Source: Pichia kudriavzevii
Taxonomy: Eukaryota; Ascomycota; Pichiomycetes; Pichiales; Pichiaceae
Length of the DNA stretch: 64,000 nucleotides
Direction: 5' to 3'
NCBI RefSeq assembly: GCF_003054445.1
Contig: NC_042506.1
Coordinates: forward strand, 7,501-71,500
Part shown: positions 48,023-58,600 of the stretch, in pieces
Numbering within the stretch: the stretch's first letter is position 1
How the letters are laid out: each line of letters starts with the position of its first letter
The notes under the pieces: model-generated
What the model saw: only the letters and a program-made list of their open reading frames with translations
The model's database searches: none
Told to the model about the DNA's origin: nothing
Position numbers and translations under genes: made by a program

Positions 48023-51000
48023 TTACAGAACAATTTTAACTTCAGAAGTCAGGTCGTCAGCTAGAGTTTTGGTATCATGCCTAGTATTTTCTTTATCGAT
48101 TCCTTTCTCTCCAACAAAATAATCTCTTCTGGTTGTATGATCTAAAATATTATCAGGTGTTTTAGAAGACGCAATCGTCGTAGTGGTTGTAGTCGTGGTT
48201 GTCGCCTGCGTTATAACAGGCAAAGCAGGAGATGCTAAAGAAAACCTCGACATTGGGTTTTCAGTACTATTTGCAGCATTAGTATTATTAGTTAATATTG
48301 AGCTTGTAGTTGAGAAATCATTAGAGGTTCTTTGAGAGGGAGGCATGGACCTATTAGCTGGCATTGCAAAATCATTCAGAATCACCGTGTTGTTGTTTGA
48401 ATTGTTTAATGGTACATCATTATTTAAGGATTGGAAACTAACAGTCACGGGATTCCGAATCGACTTTATAGATGGTGAGGATGAAATTGGCATTGGGTTC
48501 ACCGGGTTCGTATTGATAAAAGTATCAATACTATCATTACCTTTTTCCTTCCCAACCATTTTCGGTAATTGTGATGATGCTTTGTTTTGATCTTGGGGGT
48601 TATTTGACATCGAGTTGTTATTAACAACTAGCTCATTCAAGGAGCTAGTAACGGTTGGCGATGCGGATACTATTTTGGTATGCCCAGAAAATATGCGTGG
48701 TTCTTTTGTGGTAATGCAAGTTGACATTCTATCTAAAACGGGGTGATTAAGCTCTTGAGGCTCAGTTTTCTTTGTCGAGTCTTTTATCTCTGCTCCAATC
48801 TTGTATGATTTATTAAACTGTTTCGTAGTCGGTTGTTGAGTCAATATGCTATTTAGGTTCATTGAAGAAACACTTGCAGTCATTTTACTTATAATGCTTT
48901 CGTCAATGTAATTTTTAAATTTCATTTTTGAGGTTTTTTCGTCTAGTAACATCCTACTTTCAAAAATACCAGGGCGTGAACCATCAATTTTGATCAGATT
49001 TTTATAATCGACACCGTTAAAAAGATTGAATAGCTCCACGCGATATCCTCTACTTCTAGAGATCGGGTTCTCTAGCAAATGCAATGAGAGCAGCAAAACT
49101 TTATTTTCATTCAATAATAACAATGGCTTCAAATCCGTAACCTTTTCAATTGAATTCTGTCGTAAATCAACTTTCTGCAAATTAGATAGATTTTCAATAG
49201 AATCCAATTTGGAAATGTTATTACCTCTTAGGTTCAGAGCGGTTAATTTCTTTAGTGTTTTAGGGAATTTTTCGACGGATTTAAGTCTATTGAATGATAA
49301 GTTAAGAGATTTAAGGTTCGTTAGCTTAGATAACGCCTCAGTTGGTATCACAGTTAGTCTATTATATGAGAGGTCTAGCAAGCTTAAGTTGCTCAATCTA
49401 TCAAAAGAATTTGAAGAGATTTTGTAAATCTTATTTTCTGTAAATGATAAGTGTTTCAACAATTTCCAATAATTATTTTCTGCCTCCTCCACTTCGATGG
49501 ATTTCTTCTTCTCAACTTTACCCATATCTGTACTTTCATCAGATCTTTTGCTTAAATGACCCTTTGATTTTGAATCATGTAAAGAAGGTAAAGTGCTAAT
49601 ATGATGATGAGCAGAGTGCGAGCCCCTAACAAACCTGGATTTTTTCTGCGGTTTGTAATAGTATGATCTTCTGCTGGAGTGCACAGAAGACGATAACTTC
49701 GATTGAGAAGTTGAAGAAAATGGATCGTCTGGATATAATCTACTGTTGTGGTATGTATTGTTGGGAGATGTTGATAATGAAGCTAGTGTATCAGTTGCTA
49801 AAGAGTAATGATTATGGTGATTGTAGTGGTGATATGATTGATAATGAACATTTATATTGTTACTAGTATTGCCATTGATGCTATTACTGCTATTGCTATT
49901 GTTGCTGTGATGATGGCTTAGAGTATGGTAACCATGTGGTTGACTAACATGGAATGTTTGTGCATGTGGCAGTGATGGAGATACATAAGTTTTTGAAGAT
50001 GTAAAAGAACTCCCAAGACTACTCGTAGCATGAGACGAAGGTATATTCGTCGAAGATAAGGAGCTTCTAAATGTTAATTTATCGTTGTGATAATGATGAC
50101 TATGGCTATGGTTATTAGAATAATGATGGTGCTCATTCCCTTCGCTGTTGGTTGTTTGGAATTTAAAGATTTTATTGTCATCTGGATTATCAATTATATT
50201 CATAGGATCATCGGAATCAATTAAATCATCATCTTCCCCCTTCACTACAGAATCTGCCTCAACTAAATTAATTAGAACTTCAATGGGATCGGTGATTGTG
50301 GTTTTCTTGACAACCAAATATCTTAGTTTTTGGGCAAGTATGTGCCATCCGTAGACTTCCTTTGGTTCCAATTCTGCTATCTCTAATACGATTATGTTCT
50401 TAAATACAATTATCGGTGTTGCGGTTTCAAAGGGATATTCTTCATGACCTTCTATCAGCTTCAAATTTTTCTCGTTCGCCAATCTTAAGCATGGTAATTT
50501 TGAAAATGCAGAATAGAGATACTTCAAATCTGATATAGTATTATCGACTTTGGATGACCCAAAATTATTCCACAATGCCGATACAGAAGACATAACAGAC
50601 TTAACAGAAGAAATAGAGTGGATGGATTGTGCATCAGAATCGATTTTTTTGTTTCTTTGGAATTCACTTAAAAACGAAACATAATTTGAGGTATTGTCTG
50701 CATCCATACTATCCAATCTCAAATTCATTGGACCAATATGGATCCCTAAATCTTTGAATTTACCCAAAATAAAATATAGATGGTGTAAGGAGAGGGATAA
50801 TCTGACCGGTTTAGATAACTCTTTGGACAATTCTTCTTCTACGTCAGGTTTGGTGTTGTAGTCTGTAGGGCTGCTAGCCGAGAAACTCGTGTTTTTATCA
50901 GAGATTACATCATGATTGGCAACTTTATTCACATCCGACGTAGCTGCTGAATTTGGTGAGCTGGAGGTATTAATAATGAAGTTAGTCTTGGAATCGCAAT

Positions 51001-51190
51001 TAGAGTTTGTAGAACCAATGGTATTGTCAATCTTGGACTGTGAATGTTTCGGATGTTCCGCAACTTCCTTTAAATTCGAATTCAGCTTCTTATATGCCAA
51101 AAGAGCATTTGCCAATTGAATTTCATGAGATTTGATAAATGTTGCCAAGTTGTGGATATAAACTTCACCATCACAAGTACTTTTAGCCAT
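48023..51190 (-). CDS. large LRR protein, STK11IP/LIP1-like
   Basis: 1,055 residues. The N-terminal part (about 125 to 310) has LSLSLHHLYFILGKFKDLGI and FKNIIVLEIAELEPKEVYGW, which resemble the LIP1 region of animal STK11IP, where it precedes leucine-rich repeats. Leucine-rich repeats lie at about 595 to 715 (LSLLDLSYNRLTVIP, LKSLNLSFNRLKSV, LTALNLRGNNISKL, LQKVDLRQNSIEKV). Between them is a His/Ser/Asn-rich stretch (about 355 to 500). The last 300 residues are disordered and include a run of Thr. Role unknown; signalling scaffold is an inference. The relation to STK11IP rests on pattern recall only. Confidence 0.6.
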   Translation of the reverse strand: MAKSTCDGEVYIHNLATFIKSHEIQLANALLAYKKLNSNLKEVAEHPKHSQSKIDNTIGSTNSNCDSKTNFIINTSSSPNSAATSDVNKVANHDVISDKNTSFSASSPTDYNTKPDVEEELSKELSKPVRLSLSLHHLYFILGKFKDLGIHIGPMNLRLDSMDADNTSNYVSFLSEFQRNKKIDSDAQSIHSISSVKSVMSSVSALWNNFGSSKVDNTISDLKYLYSAFSKLPCLRLANEKNLKLIEGHEEYPFETATPIIVFKNIIVLEIAELEPKEVYGWHILAQKLRYLVVKKTTITDPIEVLINLVEADSVVKGEDDDLIDSDDPMNIIDNPDDNKIFKFQTTNSEGNEHHHYSNNHSHSHHYHNDKLTFRSSLSSTNIPSSHATSSLGSSFTSSKTYVSPSLPHAQTFHVSQPHGYHTLSHHHSNNSNSSNSINGNTSNNINVHYQSYHHYNHHNHYSLATDTLASLSTSPNNTYHNSRLYPDDPFSSTSQSKLSSSVHSSRRSYYYKPQKKSRFVRGSHSAHHHISTLPSLHDSKSKGHLSKRSDESTDMGKVEKKKSIEVEEAENNYWKLLKHLSFTENKIYKISSNSFDRLSNLSLLDLSYNRLTVIPTEALSKLTNLKSLNLSFNRLKSVEKFPKTLKKLTALNLRGNNISKLDSIENLSNLQKVDLRQNSIEKVTDLKPLLLLNENKVLLLSLHLLENPISRSRGYRVELFNLFNGVDYKNLIKIDGSRPGIFESRMLLDEKTSKMKFKNYIDESIISKMTASVSSMNLNSILTQQPTTKQFNKSYKIGAEIKDSTKKTEPQELNHPVLDRMSTCITTKEPRIFSGHTKIVSASPTVTSSLNELVVNNNSMSNNPQDQNKASSQLPKMVGKEKGNDSIDTFINTNPVNPMPISSSPSIKSIRNPVTVSFQSLNNDVPLNNSNNNTVILNDFAMPANRSMPPSQRTSNDFSTTSSILTNNTNAANSTENPMSRFSLASPALPVITQATTTTTTTTTIASSKTPDNILDHTTRRDYFVGEKGIDKENTRHDTKTLADDLTSEVKIVL

Positions 51191-51591
51191 TTTTATTTTT
51201 AAAAATTGAAATCACTTGTTGGCAAAAGCTTTACAAAAGCAAACGTGAGAGTGATGGATGTGTTGTGTATAGAGACGAGTCGTCTACTACTAGAAGCGTA
51301 CTACTTGCAGTGAGTTGATTATAGTGGAGACCTTTGTTGAAAAAAGGGAGGGGAAAAACACAAGGTACCAGTAATGAAAGGCTTTGTTTACAGAAAATTC
51401 GGAAATTACGTATGCACACATTAACAATCCATCGACTTTTTTTCTCATGTTTTTTTTTTCTATTTCGATGCATTGCTTGTGAAAAGGTAAATAAACCTGA
51501 TTTTTTCCCGTTATTCTGATATACCAGATTACAATACAAAAGAAGAGAAGAGAATAAGTATATATATGACTGTGTGGGTGTGAGGGATGAG
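51191..51591. other. promoter region of the LRR gene
   Basis: 401 bases between the LRR gene start and the stop of the next minus-strand gene. T- and A-rich runs are frequent, including T10 near 51,450. No gene was seen. Confidence 0.5.
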
Positions 51592-52896
51592 TTACGCATG
51601 TGCTAGTCTTGAGGAGCTTGCCAATGTCAACACAGAGGCTGCCGTATTATAGTTTGTCTGCGTTGTGTGTGAAGTATGGTTCGTAACAGAGGTAGCCATC
51701 GTTGTTGCTGAGTTTATGGTCTGAAGCATTGGAGACAGAACAGATCCCGAAAGGGTCGTCAATGCCATGGACTTAGAGGACACGGCGTACCTGGACTTTG
51801 CATCCATTGAGTACCCATCAAAATCATCGAGTCGATCGGGATTCGAGTACAGTATATCCTGAGAAGAGTGAATATGAGAAACACCAGTATCGCATGCACT
51901 CGGAGTACTCAGATAAGTAGGCTCGTTCGCAGCACTGCCAGTGCTTCGGATGAAACTGAAATCATCATTGTCAATGTCAGCATCGACACTTCTATCTCCA
52001 ACTTTTGTATCTGTTCCTCTAACACCGGGATGTGGATCCAGATCAACCTCAAAGTTGGCATCAGCATCGGTGTATTCTTCATCCTCGTCTCCTTCCTCAT
52101 CATCATCATCATCATCAGAGGAAAGTGACAAGATAGGCTTTGTACTAATATTGTCGTCGAGCATTGAGCCGGAAGTGCTTCTAAGATCAACATTATTGAT
52201 CATACTAGCGTTATAAGTATTGATTGATTGGGAGTCTTGATCCCCGTCACCGTTGAGTTGGTATAGGATGTTTGGGTATAAATGGTTACTGTAAAGACTA
52301 GCCGAATGGAAAGTTGGGGTTGGAGAAGCGGGTATAGATGTTAGATTTTGGCTCCCCATAGTATGATTTTTTTGAGAGCTAGCAATACTAGCGTTAGCTG
52401 ATGAATAGACAGAGTGGTGTTTTGAAGAGTATATGGATTTTATCGAAGATACCGTCATTGTATCTGTGTTGCCATTGCCATTGCCATTGCCATTTGTATT
52501 CAGGTTAGTGTTTATGTTGGGCGTTCTGGTGTAAAACTGGCGCTGATAAGCCTCCTGTCTTATCAAAGTGGTTGATCCATTGGACGAGATGAAACTCTCC
52601 AATTCGTCGTTTTCAATACTAGTAATGTCACTAATACGTAACCGCCTGTTGTAGAGCTCGTGTTTCGGTGTAGTCTCTCTGGTTGAAACTGAGCCATCTC
52701 TGTGGGGCAAGACAGTTTGCGTCTTCCTGCCCTTGTTTGAAGAATGCAGTGATTTCCCCAATTGTTGGGGTTGTGACGGTTGTGGTGACTGAGAACCTGT
52801 TGTAGAGTTGCTCATGAAACGCTTCATCCAAGAGAGCTTCTTTGCCCTTTGTCCCGTCTTGCTCTTCTGTTTCCCCTGAGTATATGGATTGTCCAT
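51592..52896 (-). CDS. unknown Ser/Asn-rich protein with acidic core
   Basis: 434 residues from the ATG at 52,896. The open frame runs 90 codons further but would overlap the divergent SNA3-like gene, so I reject that extension. I do not recognise the protein. The N-terminus is basic (KQKSKTGQRAKKLSWMKRF). A short block LRISDITSIENDELESFISS could be a conserved motif. Ser/Tyr-rich segments (SIKSIYSSKHHSVYSS), an Asn-Gly repeat from CCATTG-type hexamers near 52,475 and a strongly acidic run (DDDDDDEEGDEDEEYTD) follow. It is probably largely disordered. Confidence 0.6.
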   Translation of the reverse strand: MDNPYTQGKQKSKTGQRAKKLSWMKRFMSNSTTGSQSPQPSQPQQLGKSLHSSNKGRKTQTVLPHRDGSVSTRETTPKHELYNRRLRISDITSIENDELESFISSNGSTTLIRQEAYQRQFYTRTPNINTNLNTNGNGNGNGNTDTMTVSSIKSIYSSKHHSVYSSANASIASSQKNHTMGSQNLTSIPASPTPTFHSASLYSNHLYPNILYQLNGDGDQDSQSINTYNASMINNVDLRSTSGSMLDDNISTKPILSLSSDDDDDDEEGDEDEEYTDADANFEVDLDPHPGVRGTDTKVGDRSVDADIDNDDFSFIRSTGSAANEPTYLSTPSACDTGVSHIHSSQDILYSNPDRLDDFDGYSMDAKSRYAVSSKSMALTTLSGSVLSPMLQTINSATTMATSVTNHTSHTTQTNYNTAASVLTLASSSRLAHA

Positions 52897-53131
52897 GCCG
52901 ATTAATAGCAAAGAAAGTCCAATTTGACAGCATATAAACAACAAAACAGGTAAACGAGAAACGAGAAACGGAAATAAGCTGGAAATAGCACCCGCTCTTT
53001 GATTTGGTGTTGCGAAATGACACCCTTGTACTATTGCTGCTAGTGTTCTCTGATACTCCTTGTAGTCCCTTCTCCGAAATAGACCAACCACATATCCACC
53101 AAATACCCACCGAATCCCTGCAATAGATACC

Positions 53132-53590
53132 ATGTCTTCCTTATCAACAGTCCCCATTGTACACAACCGTCAGGCTTCTAAGTTTGTCCTAGTTCTCTCC
53201 GCAGTGGTGTTTCCACCGCTTGCTGTCTTTCTTGTAGACGGCTTCTCTAAGGAAACGTTACTTTGTGCCCTAATGACAGTATTTGGTTTACACGTTGCGG
53301 GAACGGCATATGCCATATACTTCCTCTGGCCGTACTTGGCAGACAACGTCCCGCTAGCTGACATTGGCGCCTCCTCCAACGCTGAGACCGTCAACGGATA
53401 CACCCGTTTGGAGACCAACACCACCACCACCAACCACGACGAGGAGGCACTCTCACAATACAAAGATCTACCTCCTCCTTATCCTGCCAACATCACAGAT
53501 AACACCGAAGGCAATACTGGGGAAGAAACCCTGCACACTCATCCAGAAACACCCTCCTTCTCAGGTGACCATAAGATACAACTGCCATGA
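53132..53590 (+). CDS. SNA3: SNA3-like PMP3-family protein with PY motif
   Basis: 152 residues. Two hydrophobic helices (about 16 to 35 and 43 to 66) with FPPLAVFLVDGFSKETLL between them match the PMP3/SNA pattern of FPP, a short loop and a second helix. The C-terminal tail is soluble and carries LPPPYPAN at about 117 to 124, a PY motif for the WW domains of the Rsp5 ubiquitin ligase. Saccharomyces Sna3 (133 aa) uses such a motif to sort into multivesicular bodies and acts as an Rsp5 adaptor. The second helix is less typical of the family, so a relative such as SNA4 or SNA2 is possible. Confidence 0.65.
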   Translation: MSSLSTVPIVHNRQASKFVLVLSAVVFPPLAVFLVDGFSKETLLCALMTVFGLHVAGTAYAIYFLWPYLADNVPLADIGASSNAETVNGYTRLETNTTTTNHDEEALSQYKDLPPPYPANITDNTEGNTGEETLHTHPETPSFSGDHKIQLP

Positions 53591-53942
53591 AGTGTCTCTG
53601 TCCAGAATCGATATCCTCTAAGGAAATACTTGATGTCCTTGTTGCTTTTACCACTTTTACCACTTTTACCACTTTAGATGGTATCCTTTACGTCTTTGAT
53701 TTGGCTGAGCCGCCTGGTTATTCTGCTCTTTTTTGTCCCTTTCTCGTTTAACTTTGTACACTGTTTTTTTTTTTTTTTTCCTCTGCTGTTTGTTTCTGTG
53801 ATGTGCTTTTTTTTTTCCTCAGTATGTTAAAATTTGTCAGTTACAAAAAATTTTCTGTACTATTTTAATTTTTAAACTACAAAGGCTAACAATCATAAGG
53901 ATCATCAACAGGTAAGGATATTCCTATAATAACCAGTAACTA
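53591..53942. other. spacer between the SNA3-like gene and SOF1
   Basis: 352 bases. Three tandem copies of TTTTACCAC lie at 53,646 to 53,672. A run of 16 or more T lies near 53,767. An AAAAAATTTT stretch near 53,845, about 90 bases before the SOF1 ATG, resembles the RRPE element of ribosome-biogenesis promoters. No PAC site was seen here. Confidence 0.5.
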
Positions 53943-55334
53943 ATGAAGATCAAAACCATTTCCAGATCTGCCGACGCATATGTTCCTGTTTCCAACACGA
54001 GAGAGTCGGCTCTTCCTAGAAACCTCAATCCCGAGCTGCATCCTTTTGAAAGGGCCCGTGAGTATACCAGGGCTTTAAATGCAACCAAGCTTGAGAGGGT
54101 GTTTGCCCAGCCTTTTATTGGCACATTGGGGGATGGTCACAGAGATGGAGTGTATGCGTTAGCGAAAAACTTCTCGTCTGTTAATAAGGTTGCTACAGCA
54201 TCAGGAGACGGAGTGATTAAATACTGGGATGTCACTTCCAGAGAGCAGACGTATTCTTACAAAGCCCATTATGGTATGTGTTCCGGTCTGGTTGTCACTC
54301 CTGATCAGAAGAGTATGCTTTCGTGTGGTGTTGATAAGACCATCAAGTTGTGGGAAATTTCAAACGATTCCGATTACAATCAAAACTATAACTATGATGC
54401 ATTGACAAATTCAAATGCTACAAGTACTACGGGTTTAAAGAAGACATTTCTGGCGGACTTTTCGCTCATGGGTTTGGACCATCATTTCAGCGACCCCTTG
54501 TTTGTCACCGCTGGTGCCAATGTGAACCTATGGGACATGAACAGGAACAAACCGATTTCAAATCTTTCATGGGGGGCTGATAATATTACGGCTGTTAAAT
54601 TCAACAAAACAGAAACATCAATATTTGCTAGTACGGGTTCTGATAATTCTCTCATTTTGTATGATACTAGAACCAATTCTCCTACCCAAAAGATCAAAAC
54701 ATCAATGAGGAACAATGCAATTGCATGGAATCCAATGGAAGCATACATTTTTGCAACTGCTAATGAAGATCAAAATTCCTATCTCTGGGATATGCGGTAT
54801 ATGGAAAAATCGATCAATGTCTTTAAAGGTCACGTTAACGCTGTCATGGATGTTGATTTCTCACCAACTGGTAAAGAAATTGTAACGGGTTCTTACGATA
54901 AAACATTAAGAATATTTGCTACTGATAAAGGCCACTCAAGGGATGTCTACCATACAAAGAGGATGCAAAGGTTATTTATTACAAAGTTTTCCACAGATTC
55001 TAAGTATATATTCTCAGGCTCTGATGACGGTAATGTCAGAATCTGGAGAACAAAGGCAAATGAAAGATCTGGTCCAAAGTCTGCCCGTAAACGGTCCAAG
55101 GAAGAATATGATGAAAAACTTAAACAGAGATATGCAGACATGCCTGAAATCAGAAGAATTGCAAGACACAGACATCTACCTCAAGGTATCAAGAAAGATT
55201 CAGAGATTAAGGCAGAAGAAATCAAGAGCATCAAACGCCGTGAAGAAAATCGTCGTAATCACAGTCGACCTGGCGCCGTTCCCTACGTCTCTGAACGTGC
55301 TAAACCCGTTGTTGGCCGTGTCCACAAACAATAA
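53943..55334 (+). CDS. SOF1: SSU processome WD-repeat protein Sof1
   Basis: 463 residues against 489 in Saccharomyces. Sof1 (DCAF13) is an essential nucleolar protein of the U3 snoRNP/SSU processome needed for 18S rRNA maturation. The N-terminus reads NLNPELHPFERAREYTRALN and ATKLERVFAQPF. About seven WD repeats follow (VIKYWDV, TIKLWEI, NLWDM, LILYDTR, SYLWDM, TLRIFAT, VRIWRTK). The conserved basic tail has RIARHRHLPQGIKK and EENRRNHSRPGAVPYVSERAK. Codon 32 is CTG at the invariant Leu of ELHPFE, which supports the standard genetic code. Confidence 0.97.
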   Translation: MKIKTISRSADAYVPVSNTRESALPRNLNPELHPFERAREYTRALNATKLERVFAQPFIGTLGDGHRDGVYALAKNFSSVNKVATASGDGVIKYWDVTSREQTYSYKAHYGMCSGLVVTPDQKSMLSCGVDKTIKLWEISNDSDYNQNYNYDALTNSNATSTTGLKKTFLADFSLMGLDHHFSDPLFVTAGANVNLWDMNRNKPISNLSWGADNITAVKFNKTETSIFASTGSDNSLILYDTRTNSPTQKIKTSMRNNAIAWNPMEAYIFATANEDQNSYLWDMRYMEKSINVFKGHVNAVMDVDFSPTGKEIVTGSYDKTLRIFATDKGHSRDVYHTKRMQRLFITKFSTDSKYIFSGSDDGNVRIWRTKANERSGPKSARKRSKEEYDEKLKQRYADMPEIRRIARHRHLPQGIKKDSEIKAEEIKSIKRREENRRNHSRPGAVPYVSERAKPVVGRVHKQ

Positions 55335-55634
55335 ATATACGGATATTGATTTTCCATTGCTCGCCTTTTCTCCCGTATTGTATATTTATGGATAACTTCA
55401 AAGAATTGTAAAATAGAACGACAGAGATCGATGGAAAAACAATCTCCGTCCACTCGATAAGATTTCATTTTTCGCAGTTGGCGTTATCGAATTCCTTCTC
55501 AGGTATCTTCTTTTTTTTTACTCTCTATAAAAGAAGCACATAATCTCCTTCAATAGACCCTCCGTGGAATCTCCTTCATACTTGTTTTCTTATACTACTA
55601 ACTGTCTCTACAACATTGGGCTTTTATCCACAAG

Positions 55635-58600
55635 ATGGGGGGCATCAAAATTTCTATCGATGTACGTACCATTGCATCCCGCTGTGCGGATGTTTGTTTC
55701 TGGGGTATCATAGATATACTAACAATCATTTACATGGTATAGAGAGGTGGTACATTCACAGATTGTATCGGTAATTCAGGATCGGGCGATCCGAAAGACG
55801 ACTATGTTATCAAGCTTTTATCTGTCGATCCTTCCAATTATTCAGACTCTAACCTTGAAGGTATTAGAAGACTTTTAGAACATTTCACAGGTAAAAAAAT
55901 CCCTAGGGGTGAACCCATTGATACTTCATCAATTGAGTCCTTAAGATTGGGTACCACTGTTGCAACTAACGCTCTACTTGAGAGAAAAGGCTCCCGGTGC
56001 GCATTGATTACTACGAAGGGTTTTAAGGATATACTCGTTATTGGAAATCAAAGTAGACCTGATATATTTGATTTATCTGTTCGTAAATTTGACAAGTTGT
56101 ACGAGACTGTTGTGGAAATCGACGAAAGGGTTACCCTGGAGGATTACGTCGAAGATCCGCAAAATGTCATCTCTACTCCTAATGGTGTTGACTTGGTTAA
56201 AGGTATATCTGGTGAGACTGTTCGAATCTTGAAAAAGGTGAACGTTGAAGAAGTTAAATCGATGCTAGGGCTTATTTACAACCAAGGTTTTAGATCAATC
56301 GCCGTATGTTTAATGCATTCATACACTTATCCAGAACATGAAGAAATTGTTGGTAGAATTGCCCAGGAAATTGGATTCACTAACGTGTCATTGTCTTCCA
56401 AACTTTCCCCTATGATTAAATATGTAAATCGTGCCAACTCATGTGTTGCCGACGCTTATTTGACACCTGAAATTAAGAAGTATTTACAGAGTTTTCAATC
56501 TGGATTGAAATACGGCTTGAAAAAACTTAATGATGATGAAAGCAAAGGAGTTTCTTGTCAATTTATGCAGAGTGACGGTGGACTGGTCGATTCCTCTAGG
56601 TTTTCCGGTTTAAGGGCTATTCTATCAGGACCTGCAGGAGGTGTCGTTGGCTATTCCAGGACTTGCTTCAACACGGAGAATCCCATTCCTCTAGTTGGCT
56701 TTGATATGGGCGGTACATCCACTGATGTTTCCAGATTTGGTGATAACAAATTTGATCATGTTTTCGAAACTACAACTGCAGGTATCACTATCCAATCACC
56801 ACAACTAGATATTAATACAATCGCCGCAGGTGGTGGTTCGATTCTGTCTTTTAAAAATGGGTTGATGCAGGTAGGTCCTGAAAGTGCGTCATCACACCCG
56901 GGCCCCGCATGTTATAGAAAAGGTGGGCCATTGACAGTTACAGATGCAAATTTACTGTTGGGTAGGTTGATCCCAGAATATTTTCCTAGGATTTTTGGTA
57001 AAAATGAGGACGAAACATTAGACACTGAAATTACGAAGCTAAAGTTCACTGAACTAACTAATGATATTAACAGAGCTCACGAGAACCTAGATGATAAATC
57101 GATTCATGAAATAGCTTATGGTTTCTTGGAAGTTGCTTGTGAAAGTATGGCTAGACCGATTAGACAGTTGACTGAAGCAAAGGGTCATATCATTTCATCG
57201 CACAGATTGGTCTCATTTGGTGGTGCTGGTGGACAATGTGCAGTTCAAGTCGCATCAATCTTAGGTATCAAGGAAGTTTTGGTTCATAGGTATTCTTCCG
57301 TGTTATCTGCATATGGCATGGCTCTTGCAGATGTTGTTGAAGAAACTCAACAACCTTTTTCAACAGAGTTCACCGATGCAAATCAGGCTATATTATCCGA
57401 GAGACTAAATGTATTGAGACAGGAGAGTGTTTCAAAACTAGAGAAACAAGGTTTTATCAAAGAAAATATAGAACTTGAGGAATACTTAAACATGAGATAT
57501 CAAGGTACCGAATCCGGAATCATGGTTCCTAAAGAAGAAGAGGGGTTCCTAGAAACTTTCAAAGAGATGCATTTGAGGGAATTTGGTTTTCTATTCGAGT
57601 CGAAACCCGTTTTGGTAGATGATGTTCGTGTTAGGGCAAGTGGTAAAGTCAGGCAAAGACAGGATGAGCCAGTGGACCGTCAACTACTTGAGTTGCATAA
57701 TAATGGTGGGCTATGTGAACCAGATCCAAACAGACTAAAATTCATCAAGGAAATTTTCTGGAAAGTTGATGGTAAGTTAAAAGCATTACCTACTGAGATT
57801 TACAGATTGGAAGATACAAAAGTTGGAACCTTTATACATGGCCCTGCAATTATTGCAGATGGTACTCAAACCAACGTTGTTCCTCCAGGTGCAGTGGTTA
57901 CAGTTCTAAAAACACATTTATTCATCCAAATTCTGGATGAAAAGTCAAAGCCAAGAGAAGATAATCCAGACGGTGCAATGGAAGCAGCAAATAGCTCGAT
58001 ACAAATTGAGCCTGTTCTTTTGTCTATCTTTGCAAATCGGTTTATGGATATTGCTGAACAAATGGGTACATCATTGCAGAAAACATCGGTATCAGTCAAT
58101 GTTAAGGAAAGATTAGACTTTTCATGTGCTCTGTTTGACTCTGATGGTAATTTGGTTGCTAATGCACCTCACTTACCTGTTCACTTAGGATCTATGTCTG
58201 CTTGCATTTCTACTCAAGCTAAGCTGTGGAATGGCAAGCTCAAACCAGGTGATATTTTAGTAACTAATCACCCATCTGCTGGGGGAACACATCTACCGGA
58301 TATCACTGTGATTACTCCTGCTTTTGAAGGTGATGAAATAATCTTTTATGTTGCCTCACGTGCACATCACGCTGACATTGGTGGGCTATTGCCAGGTTCT
58401 ATGCCTCCAACATCGACTGAATTATGGCAAGAAGGTGCAGCAATTTTTTCTGAATTCTTAGTCAGAGATGGTAAATTTCAGGAGGAAACAATAATTGAAA
58501 AGTTATTACATGAACCTTCAAAACATCCAGGATGTTCTGGTACTAGACGGTTGTCTGACAATTTATCAGACTTAAAAGCCCAAATTGCTGCCAATCAGAA

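Noticed and set aside
52897-53166. 90-codon N-terminal extension of the unknown Ser-rich gene at 51,592
   Set aside because: It would overlap the start of the divergent SNA3-like gene and leave no promoter between them. The ATG at 52,896 gives a normal basic N-terminus.
54036-54038. Alternative nuclear code (CTG as Ser or Ala)
   Set aside because: The CTG at SOF1 codon 32 falls on an invariant Leu in ELHPFE, and CTG codons in the membrane helices of ATG22 also suit Leu.
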